Position numbers and translations under genes: made by a program
Part shown: positions 1 through 9,145 of the stretch, one piece after another
How positions within the stretch are numbered: the stretch's first letter is position 1
Layout of the letters: the number at the start of each line of letters is the position of its first letter
Notes under the pieces: model-generated
Told to the model about the DNA's origin: nothing
The model's input: only the letters and a program-made list of their open reading frames with translations
Databases searched by the model: none
Assembly (NCBI RefSeq): GCF_904846715.1
Contig: NZ_CAJHBU010000012.1
Span: 1 to 64,000 of the forward strand
DNA from: Psychrobacter vallis
Lineage (GTDB): Bacteria > Pseudomonadota > Gammaproteobacteria > Pseudomonadales > Moraxellaceae
Direction of reading: 5' to 3'
DNA: 64,000 bases

Positions 1-64
1 AGTGAAACATCGTAGCGCCAATGGTAGTGTGGATTCGTCCATGTGAGAGTAGGTCATCGTCAGC
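1..64 (+). rRNA. rrf: 5S ribosomal RNA, 3' part only
   Basis: The first bases match the 3' half of a gammaproteobacterial 5S rRNA, including the GUAGCGCCAAUGGUAGUGUGG region and the GAGAGUAGG segment near the 3' end. The 5' half lies outside the window. A strong terminator follows within 15 bases, as expected at the end of an rRNA operon. The exact 3' end is uncertain by a few bases. Confidence 0.88.
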
Positions 65-75
65 TCTCTATTCTA

Positions 76-110
76 AAAAGAGTCACCCTTAATTGGGTGG
101 CTCTTTTTTT
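76..110 (+). terminator. Rho-independent terminator of the rRNA operon
   Basis: Stem AGAGTCACCC / GGGTGGCTCT (79-88 with 95-104, one G-T wobble) with a six-base loop, followed by a run of eight T. It directly follows the 5S rRNA. Confidence 0.9.
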
Positions 111-436
111 TATCTTTTATTCCTACTGATCTACGCAGCAAATCCTTTCGATAGGAGTTCGTTTTTTGAAACAACCCTCCTCTCTATCAGTTTTAAAATG
201 GTGTATGAGTCTTAAGATATCAGAGACCTTTTTTCAATCCAATCGATAAATTGCCAATTCTATCTATTAAAATGATTTGACTTATATCATTATAAGTGAT
301 AATTTTGAACAGTATTTTCATTATAAGGATATAAAAAATACAGCCAATCTGAGTACATCACTTAGTTTGTATCAGGATCAAACTCCCATTTATAAAGTTT
401 TACTCTTACTCTCATAATTATCAAAAGGAATTGATA
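111..436. other. Intergenic region between rRNA operon and TRAP operon
   Basis: About 325 bases with no convincing ORF. It is AT-rich toward the right and must hold the promoter of the TRAP operon. A Shine-Dalgarno-like AAAGGA lies at about 424-429. No clear operator palindrome was recognised. Confidence 0.5.
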
Positions 437-1498
437 ATGAAGCTAGCTCCTATTTTTTCAATTGGTGCCTTAGCAGCTGTCAGTCTATTCGGCTGCTCTA
501 ACCAATCTGATAACACTACAGATGGCTCTTCAGCCACTTCACAAGAAACGACTGTCTTGCGTTTTTCTCATTTTTGGCCAGCCACTTCATCTATTAGCAC
601 AGAGGTTTTTGAGCCTTGGGCCAAGCAAATAGAAACCGATTCTAATGGTCGTCTAAAAGTAGAGTTGTATCCATCAGCGGGTCTTGCCAAAGCTGACGTT
701 ACATATGAATCTGCTGCGAAAGGGACGATAGATATTGGCTCACAAGCTCATGGCTATACCAATGGCCGTTTTCCTTTAACTCAAATTACTGAGCTGCCAG
801 GCTTATCCAACTCAGCCACTCAAATGGGCTGTATGCTACAAACTCTTTATAATGATGGCACTCTTGCTAGCGAATATGAAGACTCACATTTACTGTTTAT
901 GTATGGCGCAGGACCTGGCTCACTTCATACTACTGATAAATTGATACGCACACCTGAAGATATGAAAGGTATGCGTATCCGTCGTCCTTCTGCGGTTGCT
1001 GGTGATATCATTGAAAGTGCTGGCGCATCACCTGTTGGATTACCTGCTAATGATATGTATACCTCTTTACAGCGTGGTGTCGTTGATGGGCTAAGCTTCC
1101 CTTGGGAAGCGGTAACTGCCTTTAAAATTGACGAGATTACTAAGTATCACACCAATATTCCTTTTTATAGTTCAGCCTTGATGGTCACTATGAATAAAGA
1201 CAAATACGAAAACTTACCTGATGATTTAAAGCAAGTTTTAGATAAGAATTCAGGGATGACGCTTGCCAACAAGGTCGGTGAAGTATTTGACAAACATGAC
1301 CAAATGGCCATACAAGCAGCCAAAGATAAAGGTGATGAAATTATCGAAATTCCTGACCCGCTTAATGATCCTGATTGGAAAGGTCCACTGGAGAAGGGCA
1401 CGCAAAAATATCTAAGTGACGTTAACGCTTTGGGTTTAGATGCTAATGGTGTCTATGAAAAAGCGAAAGCTGCTAGTGCCGCCTGCAAAGTGGTATAA
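437..1498 (+). CDS. dctP: TRAP transporter substrate-binding protein (DctP family)
   Basis: Extracytoplasmic solute receptor that captures a substrate, usually a C4-dicarboxylate or other organic acid, and delivers it to the DctQM permease. The N-terminus is a lipoprotein signal: a short positive start, a hydrophobic stretch and the lipobox LFGC with the lipidated cysteine at residue 20, so the protein is probably tethered to a membrane rather than free in the periplasm. The body matches the DctP/SBP_bac_7 family at normal length (353 residues). ATG at 437 is preferred over TTG at 431 because AAAGGA sits seven bases upstream of it. First gene of a three-gene operon. The substrate cannot be told from sequence alone. 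Confidence 0.92.
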   Translation: MKLAPIFSIGALAAVSLFGCSNQSDNTTDGSSATSQETTVLRFSHFWPATSSISTEVFEPWAKQIETDSNGRLKVELYPSAGLAKADVTYESAAKGTIDIGSQAHGYTNGRFPLTQITELPGLSNSATQMGCMLQTLYNDGTLASEYEDSHLLFMYGAGPGSLHTTDKLIRTPEDMKGMRIRRPSAVAGDIIESAGASPVGLPANDMYTSLQRGVVDGLSFPWEAVTAFKIDEITKYHTNIPFYSSALMVTMNKDKYENLPDDLKQVLDKNSGMTLANKVGEVFDKHDQMAIQAAKDKGDEIIEIPDPLNDPDWKGPLEKGTQKYLSDVNALGLDANGVYEKAKAASAACKVV

Positions 1499-1515
1499 CT
1501 CATTGGAGGTGTTAC

Positions 1516-2043
1516 GTGGCATTTTTAATCAAAATTAGTACTTTCATTTCTAGATTATGCCAGTTTTTTGGTGGTATCAGTCTTATTATTATTGTGCTGA
1601 CGACCATGTTGGATGTCACTGCTCGTTATGTTTTTAAGCTTAGCGGTGGGGAGTTTGGGTTTACCGTCAAAGGCAGTGTAGAGATAGTTTCTTATTTTAT
1701 GCTATTTGCTTTGCTTGCCGCCTTTGCCGCCTTCGTCGAACGCTCACAAATCATCGTAGACGTCTTCACTCAGAAAATGCCCCAGTCTATCAAAGGCTAC
1801 TTAATGGGCATTTTTATGATGGGCTTCTTCTTTATTGGCATCGTCTTTGCTTGGGGTCTCTATGAGAGTGCCATTGATGCCATAGAGTACGGTAAGGTCA
1901 CTCAAGACCTAAGAGTTTCGATGATGCCTATCTATGCGTTTAGTGCATTTCTAAGCCTCCTACTCGCCATTCGCTCACTGATCGAATCTATCAATATCTT
2001 TAAAACGGGCGAGTTTTTTGACGCCGAGGAGACAGGCGCATGA
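1516..2043 (+). CDS. dctQ: TRAP transporter small permease (DctQ family)
   Basis: Small membrane subunit of the TRAP transporter, pairing with DctM in the inner membrane. 175 residues with four predicted hydrophobic segments and the family-typical LDVTARYVF in the first loop. It starts at GTG 1516, six bases after a strong GGAGGT (1505-1510). The gap to dctP is 17 bases and its stop overlaps the dctM start by four bases (ATGA), so the three genes are almost certainly cotranscribed and the two permease subunits translationally coupled. Confidence 0.92.
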   Translation: MAFLIKISTFISRLCQFFGGISLIIIVLTTMLDVTARYVFKLSGGEFGFTVKGSVEIVSYFMLFALLAAFAAFVERSQIIVDVFTQKMPQSIKGYLMGIFMMGFFFIGIVFAWGLYESAIDAIEYGKVTQDLRVSMMPIYAFSAFLSLLLAIRSLIESINIFKTGEFFDAEETGA

Positions 2044-3329
2044 GTCCAGAAATTATTGGAGCCATTGGTTTAATCGTCATGATTCTGCTTGTTGTCCTGC
2101 GAGTGCCAGTAGCACTGGCAATGCTAGGTGTGGGTCTTGTCGGTTTTGGGGCAGTGACTGCACCAAGTGGTGCACTGCAAATGCTTAAAGACATTCCGGT
2201 GGATGTTTTAGCCAAATATGATTTTAGTGCGATTCCTTTATTTATTTTGATGGGAGTCTTTGCGACCCATTCAGGCATGGCAGGCAAATTGTTTGAAGCC
2301 ACTCGTACCATTTTTGGTGGGGTAAGGGGCAGCCTCGGTATAGCCGGTATTGGATCATCTGGTATTTTTGCTTCTATCTCTGGATCTTCATTAGCCACTG
2401 CTTCTACTATGACGAAAGTTGCACTGCCGCAAATGGAAAAGTACGGTTATCAGCCAGGTTTTGCTTGCGGCATCTTAGCAGCGGGCGGTACTTTGGGTAT
2501 TATGATTCCGCCCAGTATTGCTTTGCTGGTCTATGCCATTTTAACTCAGCAGTCCGTCGGTGATATGTTTATCGCTGGTTTCTTACCGGGTATCTTAGGC
2601 ATGGTGATGTATTCCATCACGGTCATGATTATGGTGCGCTGGAAGCCGCATTTAGCGCGCCGTGGTGAGCCTACTTCTTGGAAAGAAAAGATATTATCAT
2701 TAACTGGACTGATACCTTTTAGCTTTATTTTCATCATTATTATTGCCGGTATTTTCTTTGGATTATTTACGCCAACAGAAGGCGCAGCAGTGGGGGCGTT
2801 TGTCTCTTGGGCGTATGCATTTGCCAAAGGTATGCGATTAAAAGGTCTTAAGCAGTCATTGATTGAAACGCTTGCCTTATCAGCGGTGGTATTCTTTATG
2901 CTGCTGGGCGCAGAGGCGCTGGGTTACTTTATCTCGGTATCGCGCTTGTCTTATTCGCTCGCGTCTTGGATCGGTGGATTGGCCGTGAGTCCGATGATTG
3001 TACTCATTTGTATTCTGATCATGTACTTTTTGCTAGGGCTGTTTATGGATGCTTTGGCAATGTTGGTCATTACCATCCCAGTGGTTTATCCTATTATTGT
3101 TGCTTTAGGGTTTGACCCTGTTTGGTTTGGTATCATTGCGGTGTTGACGGTGGAGCTTGGTTTGATCACACCGCCGATGGGTATGAATATCTTTGTGATT
3201 AAAGCGATGGCACCACATATAAAGCTTAGCGATATGTTTCGTGGGGTTGCGCCTTTTATCGTCTCTGATGTCATTCGCTTGGTGATTTTGGTGGCATTTC
3301 CAGCGATATCATTAGTATTATTGACCTAG
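2040..3329 (+). CDS. dctM: TRAP transporter large permease (DctM family)
   Basis: Large sodium-coupled transport subunit of the TRAP system. 429 residues, highly hydrophobic throughout with about a dozen membrane segments, the usual length and pattern for DctM. Family-typical features include the GSSGIFASISGSSLATAST region near residue 105 and PPSIALLVYA near residue 158. Translation is coupled to dctQ through an ATGA overlap. A terminator follows about 70 bases downstream, closing the operon. Confidence 0.94.
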   Translation: MSPEIIGAIGLIVMILLVVLRVPVALAMLGVGLVGFGAVTAPSGALQMLKDIPVDVLAKYDFSAIPLFILMGVFATHSGMAGKLFEATRTIFGGVRGSLGIAGIGSSGIFASISGSSLATASTMTKVALPQMEKYGYQPGFACGILAAGGTLGIMIPPSIALLVYAILTQQSVGDMFIAGFLPGILGMVMYSITVMIMVRWKPHLARRGEPTSWKEKILSLTGLIPFSFIFIIIIAGIFFGLFTPTEGAAVGAFVSWAYAFAKGMRLKGLKQSLIETLALSAVVFFMLLGAEALGYFISVSRLSYSLASWIGGLAVSPMIVLICILIMYFLLGLFMDALAMLVITIPVVYPIIVALGFDPVWFGIIAVLTVELGLITPPMGMNIFVIKAMAPHIKLSDMFRGVAPFIVSDVIRLVILVAFPAISLVLLT

Positions 3330-3397
3330 GCATTGTCGATAAAAAATAGTCTGAAGGTTAGCCCTATCACAGTTTTATAATGTATTCACATTTAGAA

Positions 3398-3430
3398 GCC
3401 ATATTGTGGTCACTGCAATATGGCTTTTTT
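3398..3430 (+). terminator. Terminator after the TRAP operon
   Basis: Perfect nine-base stem GCCATATTG / CAATATGGC (3398-3406 with 3416-3424) followed by six T. Confidence 0.85.
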
Positions 3431-3588
3431 GTGTTTCTTGGGCGGGTATTTTGAGTAGGCTATTTACAAGTCTATTTTGCACTTATCGCACACTGCCCAG
3501 CGATAACTTTTCTTAGCATTATAAAGGCTTATGAATGTAGTAAACTGGTTGATATTTCCGTATAGATTATTTTATAAGTAGAGAGAGT

Positions 3589-4641
3589 ATGGCAGTCGAT
3601 TTTAGTAACACGCTAATAGTCGCGATTTCTGCAACGGCGCTTTTTGATTTAACAGAGTCAGAAAATTACTTATTGCAGCTATTAGAGGAGCGACCTACAA
3701 GCGCTATCAAAGAATTCCGTGACTATATGACCGAGCGTGAAAACGACCCTTTAAATATTGGTGCAGGCTACCCTTTGATAAAAGCGCTGCTCAATCTAAA
3801 CGATTACTGTCATAGAGATGGCACGCCAAACTTAGATATTGAAGCACCATTGGTGGAAGTCGTTATCGTCTCAAAAAGCAGTCCAGATACAGGTATCCAA
3901 GTACTTAACGCGATTCTTGAACACAAGCTTAATATTTCACGATCAGCATTTATTTCAGGTAGTCTTGTTGCTCCTTACATTAAAGATTTCAATGTTGATT
4001 TGTTTTTAACCACTAACCGTGATGACGCGCAGCAAGTTGCCGATGCTAATATTTGTGCTTGTGCCATACTCGATGCGACGCCTGTAAACACGTATGAGTT
4101 AGATACCAATCAGCTACGCATTGCTTTTGATGGAGATGCGGTATTATTTGATGATTCAGGCGAGCTACTTTATAAGCAAAAAGGTCTGCGCGCCTTTCAC
4201 GATCGTGAAATACAGATGCGAGACTTACCAATTGAAAAAGGTCCTTATGCGGAATTGTTGATTAAGCTATCAAATTTACAAGAGCGTTTGCCAGCGGGTC
4301 TTAAATACTCTCCAATAAAAATTGCATTGGTCACGGCTCGCAATGCGCCTGCTGATTTGCGTGCTATCAAGACGCTACGAGAGTGGGGTGTCAATGTCGA
4401 TATGGCGTTTTTCTTAGGCGGTCTAGAAAAAACAGCGGTGCTTAGAACGTTTGCGCCTCATATCTTTTTTGATGATTCAATCAAACATATTGATGCGGCA
4501 CGACGTTTTATTCCTACAGCTTTAGTACCTTATCACTCGACGTCGTTACTACATGGCGACAGTTATTTAACGACTGATAAAGACGCGACCTTGTTGGCTT
4601 TTACACCGGTAGAGCGCCCGCTTTTTGCTGTGAATCATTAG
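3589..4641 (+). CDS. 5'-nucleotidase (PF06189 family)
   Basis: Cytosolic 5'-nucleotidase-type protein that would remove phosphate from nucleoside monophosphates. 350 residues. Near residue 183 is the HAD-like motif FDGDAVLFDD, which would hold the nucleophilic aspartate; further on are LVTARNAP and FFDDSIKHID, in the places expected for later phosphatase motifs. The N-terminal region (LLEERPTSAIKEFR...DPLNIGAGYPLIKALL) resembles the bacterial homologues of mammalian cytosolic 5'-nucleotidase 1. ATG at 3589 follows GAGAGAG. It stands alone with its own upstream gap of 250 bases. The substrate preference is inferred from family only. Confidence 0.82.
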   Translation: MAVDFSNTLIVAISATALFDLTESENYLLQLLEERPTSAIKEFRDYMTERENDPLNIGAGYPLIKALLNLNDYCHRDGTPNLDIEAPLVEVVIVSKSSPDTGIQVLNAILEHKLNISRSAFISGSLVAPYIKDFNVDLFLTTNRDDAQQVADANICACAILDATPVNTYELDTNQLRIAFDGDAVLFDDSGELLYKQKGLRAFHDREIQMRDLPIEKGPYAELLIKLSNLQERLPAGLKYSPIKIALVTARNAPADLRAIKTLREWGVNVDMAFFLGGLEKTAVLRTFAPHIFFDDSIKHIDAARRFIPTALVPYHSTSLLHGDSYLTTDKDATLLAFTPVERPLFAVNH

Positions 4642-4681
4642 GGCATACCTAAAGAAATTAATCAAAAGGACAAAATGCTAT

Positions 4682-5287
4682 ATGAATTGGCAGCAGTTGC
4701 TTAGCTTGATTGTGATGCGAATAAAACAGGTTATCGGCTTATATGCTTTTGTATTGATACCGATGTGGGGCATGTTTTTTTTGAATAAAGTCGCCTTATT
4801 TGGACTGTGGAATATTTTTGGGATTGTTCCGCGTGCCTTAGATGTGGGCAGTATGATAGGAGTGTTTGCTTCATGGACGATGCATGGCAACTTTTCACAT
4901 TTGCTTGGCAACACTGTGACGTTGTTACAAATTTTATTTTTGTTTGGCTTGTTTGAAAAAAATGCTTATCGTACGGTATTGAAACTGGTTGTCGCCTCTG
5001 GATTGGTCACTTGGATCATTGGTTCGCCACTTTCTATTCATATTGGTGCATCAGGACTGTGTTTTGCGATGTTCGGTTATATGATAGGTGGTGCAATATT
5101 TGCGCGGCGTTGGGGGTATCTTGTGGCCTGTATTGTGATGGGTACTGGCTATTGGCTGACTATCAAGCAAGGATTGATGCCGCAACAAGGTATCTCATTT
5201 GCGGCGCATTTTGGTGGTTTATGCGCCGGACTGTTGTTAGGGGCTAACTCAAAGCACACTTATTCGGCAGTTTCTCAGCGCTATTAA
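4682..5287 (+). CDS. Rhomboid family intramembrane serine protease
   Basis: Membrane protease that cuts transmembrane substrates within the bilayer. 201 residues with about six hydrophobic segments. Visible active-site features are HGN...HLLGN at residues 68-77, the catalytic serine in GASG (Ser124) and the catalytic histidine in AAHFGGL (His176), in the right order and spacing for the core six-helix rhomboid fold. AAAAGGA lies about 11 bases before ATG 4682. It is 40 bases downstream of the nucleotidase gene and may share its transcript. This copy keeps its active site, unlike the broken rhomboid gene at 48593-50288. Confidence 0.88.
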   Translation: MNWQQLLSLIVMRIKQVIGLYAFVLIPMWGMFFLNKVALFGLWNIFGIVPRALDVGSMIGVFASWTMHGNFSHLLGNTVTLLQILFLFGLFEKNAYRTVLKLVVASGLVTWIIGSPLSIHIGASGLCFAMFGYMIGGAIFARRWGYLVACIVMGTGYWLTIKQGLMPQQGISFAAHFGGLCAGLLLGANSKHTYSAVSQRY

Positions 5288-5349
5288 ATGTCTAAAGAGT
5301 TTTGAATATCATTGAAACTTTTCTTATGGTTATTTCTCAAGATCAGGTC

Positions 5350-5366
5350 ACTGTCATAGTGACAGT
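5350..5366. repeat. Short perfect hairpin between convergent genes
   Basis: ACTGTCA-TAG-TGACAGT, a seven-base perfect stem. It lies between the rhomboid gene and the gene on the other strand. No T run follows, so it is only a weak candidate for a terminator. Confidence 0.4.
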
Positions 5367-5373
5367 ACCGCTA

Positions 5374-5916
5374 TTATTTATCAGTACAAATGCTGATAAA
5401 TAATGGATCATCCGTTGCCAAATCTCGCCATGCTGTTGTCTGCTGGACATGTTCGTCGATTGTAATATTGCTGTCTTTTTCTGGTATCACGTAATCTGCA
5501 CGTGCAGGGGTATTACAGTCTATGACTTGTGGTATTTTCTGTATACTTCTGCGTCTCTCAAATAAGTACAGATTGACCAAGTGTATATTTGGATTGTCCA
5601 CTTGTACGCTAGCATTGCCAATATCGGCAGCTATAAAGCGTAATATTTGTGGTTTGACATACGACCATGGACGAAACCATTCGGTACTCTCTGCTGTTTT
5701 GACCACTTGCACGCCTTTAGGTAGCTTACTCACTTGCTGGTCATACCAGTTGTATTCTTGATGTATTTGAAAAGCAAAAATGCCAATAGCAGCAAAGAGA
5801 GGAATCAGCCATTTTGGCGCACGTTTTCCAGCCAGCTTACTGAGGTGAGTTATGACCAGTGCCAATCCAGCCATGCCAAATGCGGCAGCGATGGTAGCGA
5901 TAAACTCAAAAAGCAT
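5374..5916 (-). CDS. Conserved membrane protein of unknown function
   Basis: 180 residues. Two hydrophobic segments near the N-terminus (about residues 4-26 and 36-52) are followed by a soluble C-terminal domain of about 125 residues with two conserved-looking cysteines (near residues 133 and 177). No known motif was recognised. AAGGA precedes the ATG. A 12-bp perfect inverted repeat lies just upstream (5944-5977). The topology suggests an inner-membrane anchor with the C-terminal domain on one side, possibly periplasmic. Confidence 0.75.
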   Translation of the reverse strand: MLFEFIATIAAAFGMAGLALVITHLSKLAGKRAPKWLIPLFAAIGIFAFQIHQEYNWYDQQVSKLPKGVQVVKTAESTEWFRPWSYVKPQILRFIAADIGNASVQVDNPNIHLVNLYLFERRRSIQKIPQVIDCNTPARADYVIPEKDSNITIDEHVQQTTAWRDLATDDPLFISICTDK

Positions 5917-5943
5917 AAAATTTTCCTTAATGCGTTAAATATA

Positions 5944-5977
5944 TTTATTACAAAAATTTAAAAACTTTTGTAATAAA
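5944..5977. promoter_or_regulatory. Perfect 12-bp inverted repeat upstream of the 5374-5916 gene
   Basis: TTTATTACAAAA at 5944-5955 and its exact reverse complement at 5966-5977, with a ten-base AT-only spacer except for one C. It lies 28-61 bases upstream of the minus-strand start at 5916, where an operator or promoter element would sit. It could also be a transcript hairpin. Confidence 0.4.
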
Positions 5978-5984
5978 TAGGCGA

Positions 5985-6026
5985 TAAAAAAATCACTCAC
6001 AAGCAGCTACTGCCTGTGAGTGATAT
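5985..6026 (-). terminator. Terminator after the sodium:solute symporter genes
   Basis: On the minus strand, a long GC-containing stem (about 5992-6006 with 6011-6024) is followed by a run of seven T. It lies about 35 bases after the stop of the large symporter subunit. Confidence 0.85.
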
Positions 6027-6059
6027 ATGGTAACTGAAGATATATCATCATGCGTGAGC

Positions 6060-7928
6060 TTAGTGGTCGACTGCACCGCCCGCGCCACGTGGAGAGCGGA
6101 CGCTTTCCACCAATTCTTGAATGTGTAATGGTGGTGGCGCAGTAGCATAAGATACAGCAAACGCTACGATAAAGTTAAGTAAAGCACCAACCGCACCAAA
6201 TGATAAAGGTGAAATACCAAACAACCAGTACTCTTCAGTATCAGGGAAGTTAGCAGTACCGCTAATGAAGAACCAGCCTTTGAAGATAAAGATATAAACT
6301 AAGATACTAATCAAGCCTGTCAACATACCTGCAATCGCGCCAAGGTTGTTAATACGCTTAGAGAAAATACCCATCATCAGTGCAGGGAAGAGCGACGCAC
6401 CAGCAATACCGAAAGCCAATGCCACCACCTGTGCGGCAAATCCTGGTGGATTAATACCTAAGTAGGTAGCTACCACAATCGCCACACCCATAGTGATACG
6501 TGCGTATTTTAACTCATCCTTATCACTGATGTTTGGATTCAAGTTTCTTTTGATCAAGTCATGACTGATTGCTGATGAAATAGCCAGTAATAGACCAGCT
6601 GCCGTTGATAGTGCAGCCGCCAAACCACCTGCGGCAATTAGACCAATGACCCATGGTGGAAGATTGGCAATTTCTGGGTTAGCCAATACTAAGATATCAG
6701 CATTCACGTCAAGCTCATTACCTGCCCAGCCTGCAGCAGCAAAACGACCATCAACTTCTGTATCATGTTTGATTCGAGCTGCTTCAACAGCCGCGGTTGC
6801 TGCAGCAACATCGCCACCGTCAGTTTGTGCGGTATTAAGTGCTAGCTGAGCGGTACCAAGTCCACTATCGTTATATAACTGAATACGACCATCATTATTC
6901 AGATCGTTATACTTGATAAGACCTGTATCTTCCCATGTTCTCATCCAGTCTGGACGTTGATCGTATTCTAAAGGCGCTTCTGCAACACCTTGTGGATAGA
7001 CGGTATCGATTAGGTTTAGACGTGCCATCGCACCTACTGCTGGAGCAGTAAAGTATAGTAGCGAGATAAACACTAACGTCCAACCCGCTGTCCAGCGAGC
7101 ATCAGCTACTTTAGGTACGGTGAAGAAGCGAATGATAACGTGTGGTAGGCCTGCTGTACCGATCATGAGTGATAAGGTAAATAGCACCATGTTCAGTTTG
7201 TTAGGGACATCAGCAGTATAAGAAGCAAAGCCTAAGTCGGTCACGACTTGGTTAAGCTTAGTCAAGATGGGCACACCTGATTCTATATGATTTGAAAACA
7301 AGCCCAAACCTGGAATTGGATTGCCTGTTAATTCAAGTGAAATAAATACAGCAGGGATCGTGTAGGCAATCATTAGAACCACATACTGTGCAACCTGTGT
7401 GTAAGTGATCCCTTTCATACCACCAAGTACGGCGTAGAAGAATACAACGATAGCCGCAATAATCAGACCAGTCGTATTTTCAACTTCTAAGAAGCGTGAG
7501 AAAGCAACGCCAGCACCCGTCATCTGTCCAATAACATACGTCGTTGAGGCGATAATCAAACAGACGACTGCGATCATAGCAGCGGTCTTAGAATAAAAGC
7601 GATCGCCAATAAAGTCAGGAACGGTAAACTTACCAAACTTACGTAAGTAAGGGGCGAGCAGCATTGCCAATAGAACATAACCACCGGTCCAGCCCATCAG
7701 ATAAGTCGATGCACCATAACCACTAGCAGCAATCAGACCTGCCATTGAGATAAAAGAAGCTGCACTCATCCAGTCAGCAGCAGTGGCCATGCCGTTTACG
7801 ACAGGGTGTACACCGCCGCCTGCAACATAAAACTCACTAGTCGTACCAGCGCGTGCCCAAATCGCAATACCGAAGTATAATGCGAAAGATAGACCCACAA
7901 AAATAATATTAATCGCAAATTGACTCAT
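6060..7928 (-). CDS. Sodium:solute symporter, large subunit (VC_2705-like)
   Basis: Inner-membrane transporter of the sodium:solute symporter family, closest to the group related to acetate permease ActP that is always paired with a DUF4212 small subunit. 622 residues with the usual core of about 13 membrane helices; AADWMSAASFISMAG near residue 50 and GGMKGITYTQVAQY near residue 169 are typical. Between about residues 303 and 424 it has a long hydrophilic loop, containing DLNNDGRIQL (342-351), which reads like an EF-hand calcium loop. ATG 7928 lies four bases downstream of the small-subunit stop, so the two are cotranscribed. The substrate (acetate or another short organic acid) is inferred. 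Confidence 0.88.
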   Translation of the reverse strand: MSQFAINIIFVGLSFALYFGIAIWARAGTTSEFYVAGGGVHPVVNGMATAADWMSAASFISMAGLIAASGYGASTYLMGWTGGYVLLAMLLAPYLRKFGKFTVPDFIGDRFYSKTAAMIAVVCLIIASTTYVIGQMTGAGVAFSRFLEVENTTGLIIAAIVVFFYAVLGGMKGITYTQVAQYVVLMIAYTIPAVFISLELTGNPIPGLGLFSNHIESGVPILTKLNQVVTDLGFASYTADVPNKLNMVLFTLSLMIGTAGLPHVIIRFFTVPKVADARWTAGWTLVFISLLYFTAPAVGAMARLNLIDTVYPQGVAEAPLEYDQRPDWMRTWEDTGLIKYNDLNNDGRIQLYNDSGLGTAQLALNTAQTDGGDVAAATAAVEAARIKHDTEVDGRFAAAGWAGNELDVNADILVLANPEIANLPPWVIGLIAAGGLAAALSTAAGLLLAISSAISHDLIKRNLNPNISDKDELKYARITMGVAIVVATYLGINPPGFAAQVVALAFGIAGASLFPALMMGIFSKRINNLGAIAGMLTGLISILVYIFIFKGWFFISGTANFPDTEEYWLFGISPLSFGAVGALLNFIVAFAVSYATAPPPLHIQELVESVRSPRGAGGAVDH

Positions 7929-7932
7929 AGGG

Positions 7933-8193
7933 CTATTCCTCGTCTACGCCATATTGTTTATCTAACTTATTCATACGCCAAGCGTAAAAGAAAATTAAGA
8001 TGATAAATATCCCAATAGACCCCTGTTGAGCGAACCAGAAGCCTAAGTCGGTACCGCCGATTTTGATACCAGCGATGAGTGGCCGTAATAAGATGGCAAA
8101 GCCATATGAACACAGTGCCCAGATAACTAGGCTACCGATAATAAGACGGATATTGGCACGCCAATAGCCGGATGGATCGTTGTGGTTTTCCAT
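7933..8193 (-). CDS. Sodium:solute symporter, small subunit (DUF4212)
   Basis: 86 residues with two membrane helices (about residues 14-36 and 52-70). It matches the DUF4212 small subunit that partners VC_2705-type symporters: N-terminal YWRANIRLI, then a second helix ending in YAWRMNKLDKQYGVDEE. AAAGGAGT lies about ten bases before the ATG. First gene of a two-gene minus-strand operon. Confidence 0.9.
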   Translation of the reverse strand: MENHNDPSGYWRANIRLIIGSLVIWALCSYGFAILLRPLIAGIKIGGTDLGFWFAQQGSIGIFIILIFFYAWRMNKLDKQYGVDEE

Positions 8194-9145
8194 AGGACAA
8201 CTCCTTTTGTCTTACCTAAAATCTTATTGTTGATTTAATCCTATCACATCATAAATAGTCTAGCATTTACCGATTGCAAAAATACGGTATCTAGTGCAAA
8301 AACGTTGCTTCATAGACTGCTAATGTAATTGATTCAAACGCACTAATACCAACAATAACATGAGAGAGGCTTTGGCTATTTTTTATCACTTATATACGGT
8401 CATAAAAAATAGATATGTACTGCTTTATAAATTGACAGAGATAAACAGCGAGATCATTCATGTGTAACAATATATGACATTATCAAGAGCATAAAATCAC
8501 CAAAAATATAGAGTTACTAAAAATATAAGATCACTAAGCGCATTGATCTAAAAGTAACAACGAAATTATTCAGTATTGTATGGGTCGCTTTGATTAAGAG
8601 TATCGCAAAGGATAGGATTTTTTGAGGAAGAAAGAAGGTGGGGTGAGACGGTCCGCTGTCTTTTTTGCAATCTTGTCTTCCTGACAAGCTTCTTAAAGTT
8701 TCTAATAAGCTAACTATTCATGCGAATTATTAAGTATCGACTCTATATAAAATTTTCTATACTAAATAGAAGCTATTAATACTAACCAAAGGCAACTATA
8801 GATAGTATCTATATTTTCCAGAAAATGCCATCAGTAATATTATGGCAAACATCATATTGGTGGTTAACGTTACTGAAACAGTACGATAACGGTGTAATTT
8901 ATGCTGCTAAATTGTTACTCACACACATAGTATAGGATATTAACTGCCATTAACATTTATTTTATAAATAATCGTTATAAACTAATAGGTAAATGTGATA
9001 TAGCAAACGGCTGAATATCTATAGAATGCACATGATATTTTGATGTCGCGACTTTAAAACAAGGCTGCTTAAGGGTCATGTTGGTTGCAAACGATATCAA
9101 TACGATATGCAAGTGAGAGATATAAAGTATGAATGAGAAATCTTT
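8194..9145. other. Long AT-rich intergenic region before a pseudogene
   Basis: About 950 bases without a convincing ORF. The left end must hold the promoter of the symporter operon. Only one structured element stands out, the terminator-like hairpin at 8646-8666. The rest may be leader and decayed sequence linked to the broken alanine symporter gene. I looked for a glycine riboswitch, common upstream of this symporter family, and did not find its conserved core. Confidence 0.5.
8646..8666 (+). terminator. Isolated terminator-like hairpin with no gene in front
   Basis: Stem AGACGG / CTGTCT (8646-8651 with 8656-8661, one G-T pair), tight TCCG loop, then TTTTTT. There is no ORF upstream on this strand for more than 400 bases, so it could end a small RNA or be an attenuator left over from the leader of the broken symporter gene. 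Confidence 0.4.

Noticed and set aside
5011..5247. 78-codon ORF inside the rhomboid gene
   Set aside because: It is an alternative frame of an intact rhomboid gene with a complete active site.
8194..9145. Glycine riboswitch before the alanine symporter pseudogene
   Set aside because: The conserved glycine aptamer core could not be found on either strand; only one simple hairpin is present.
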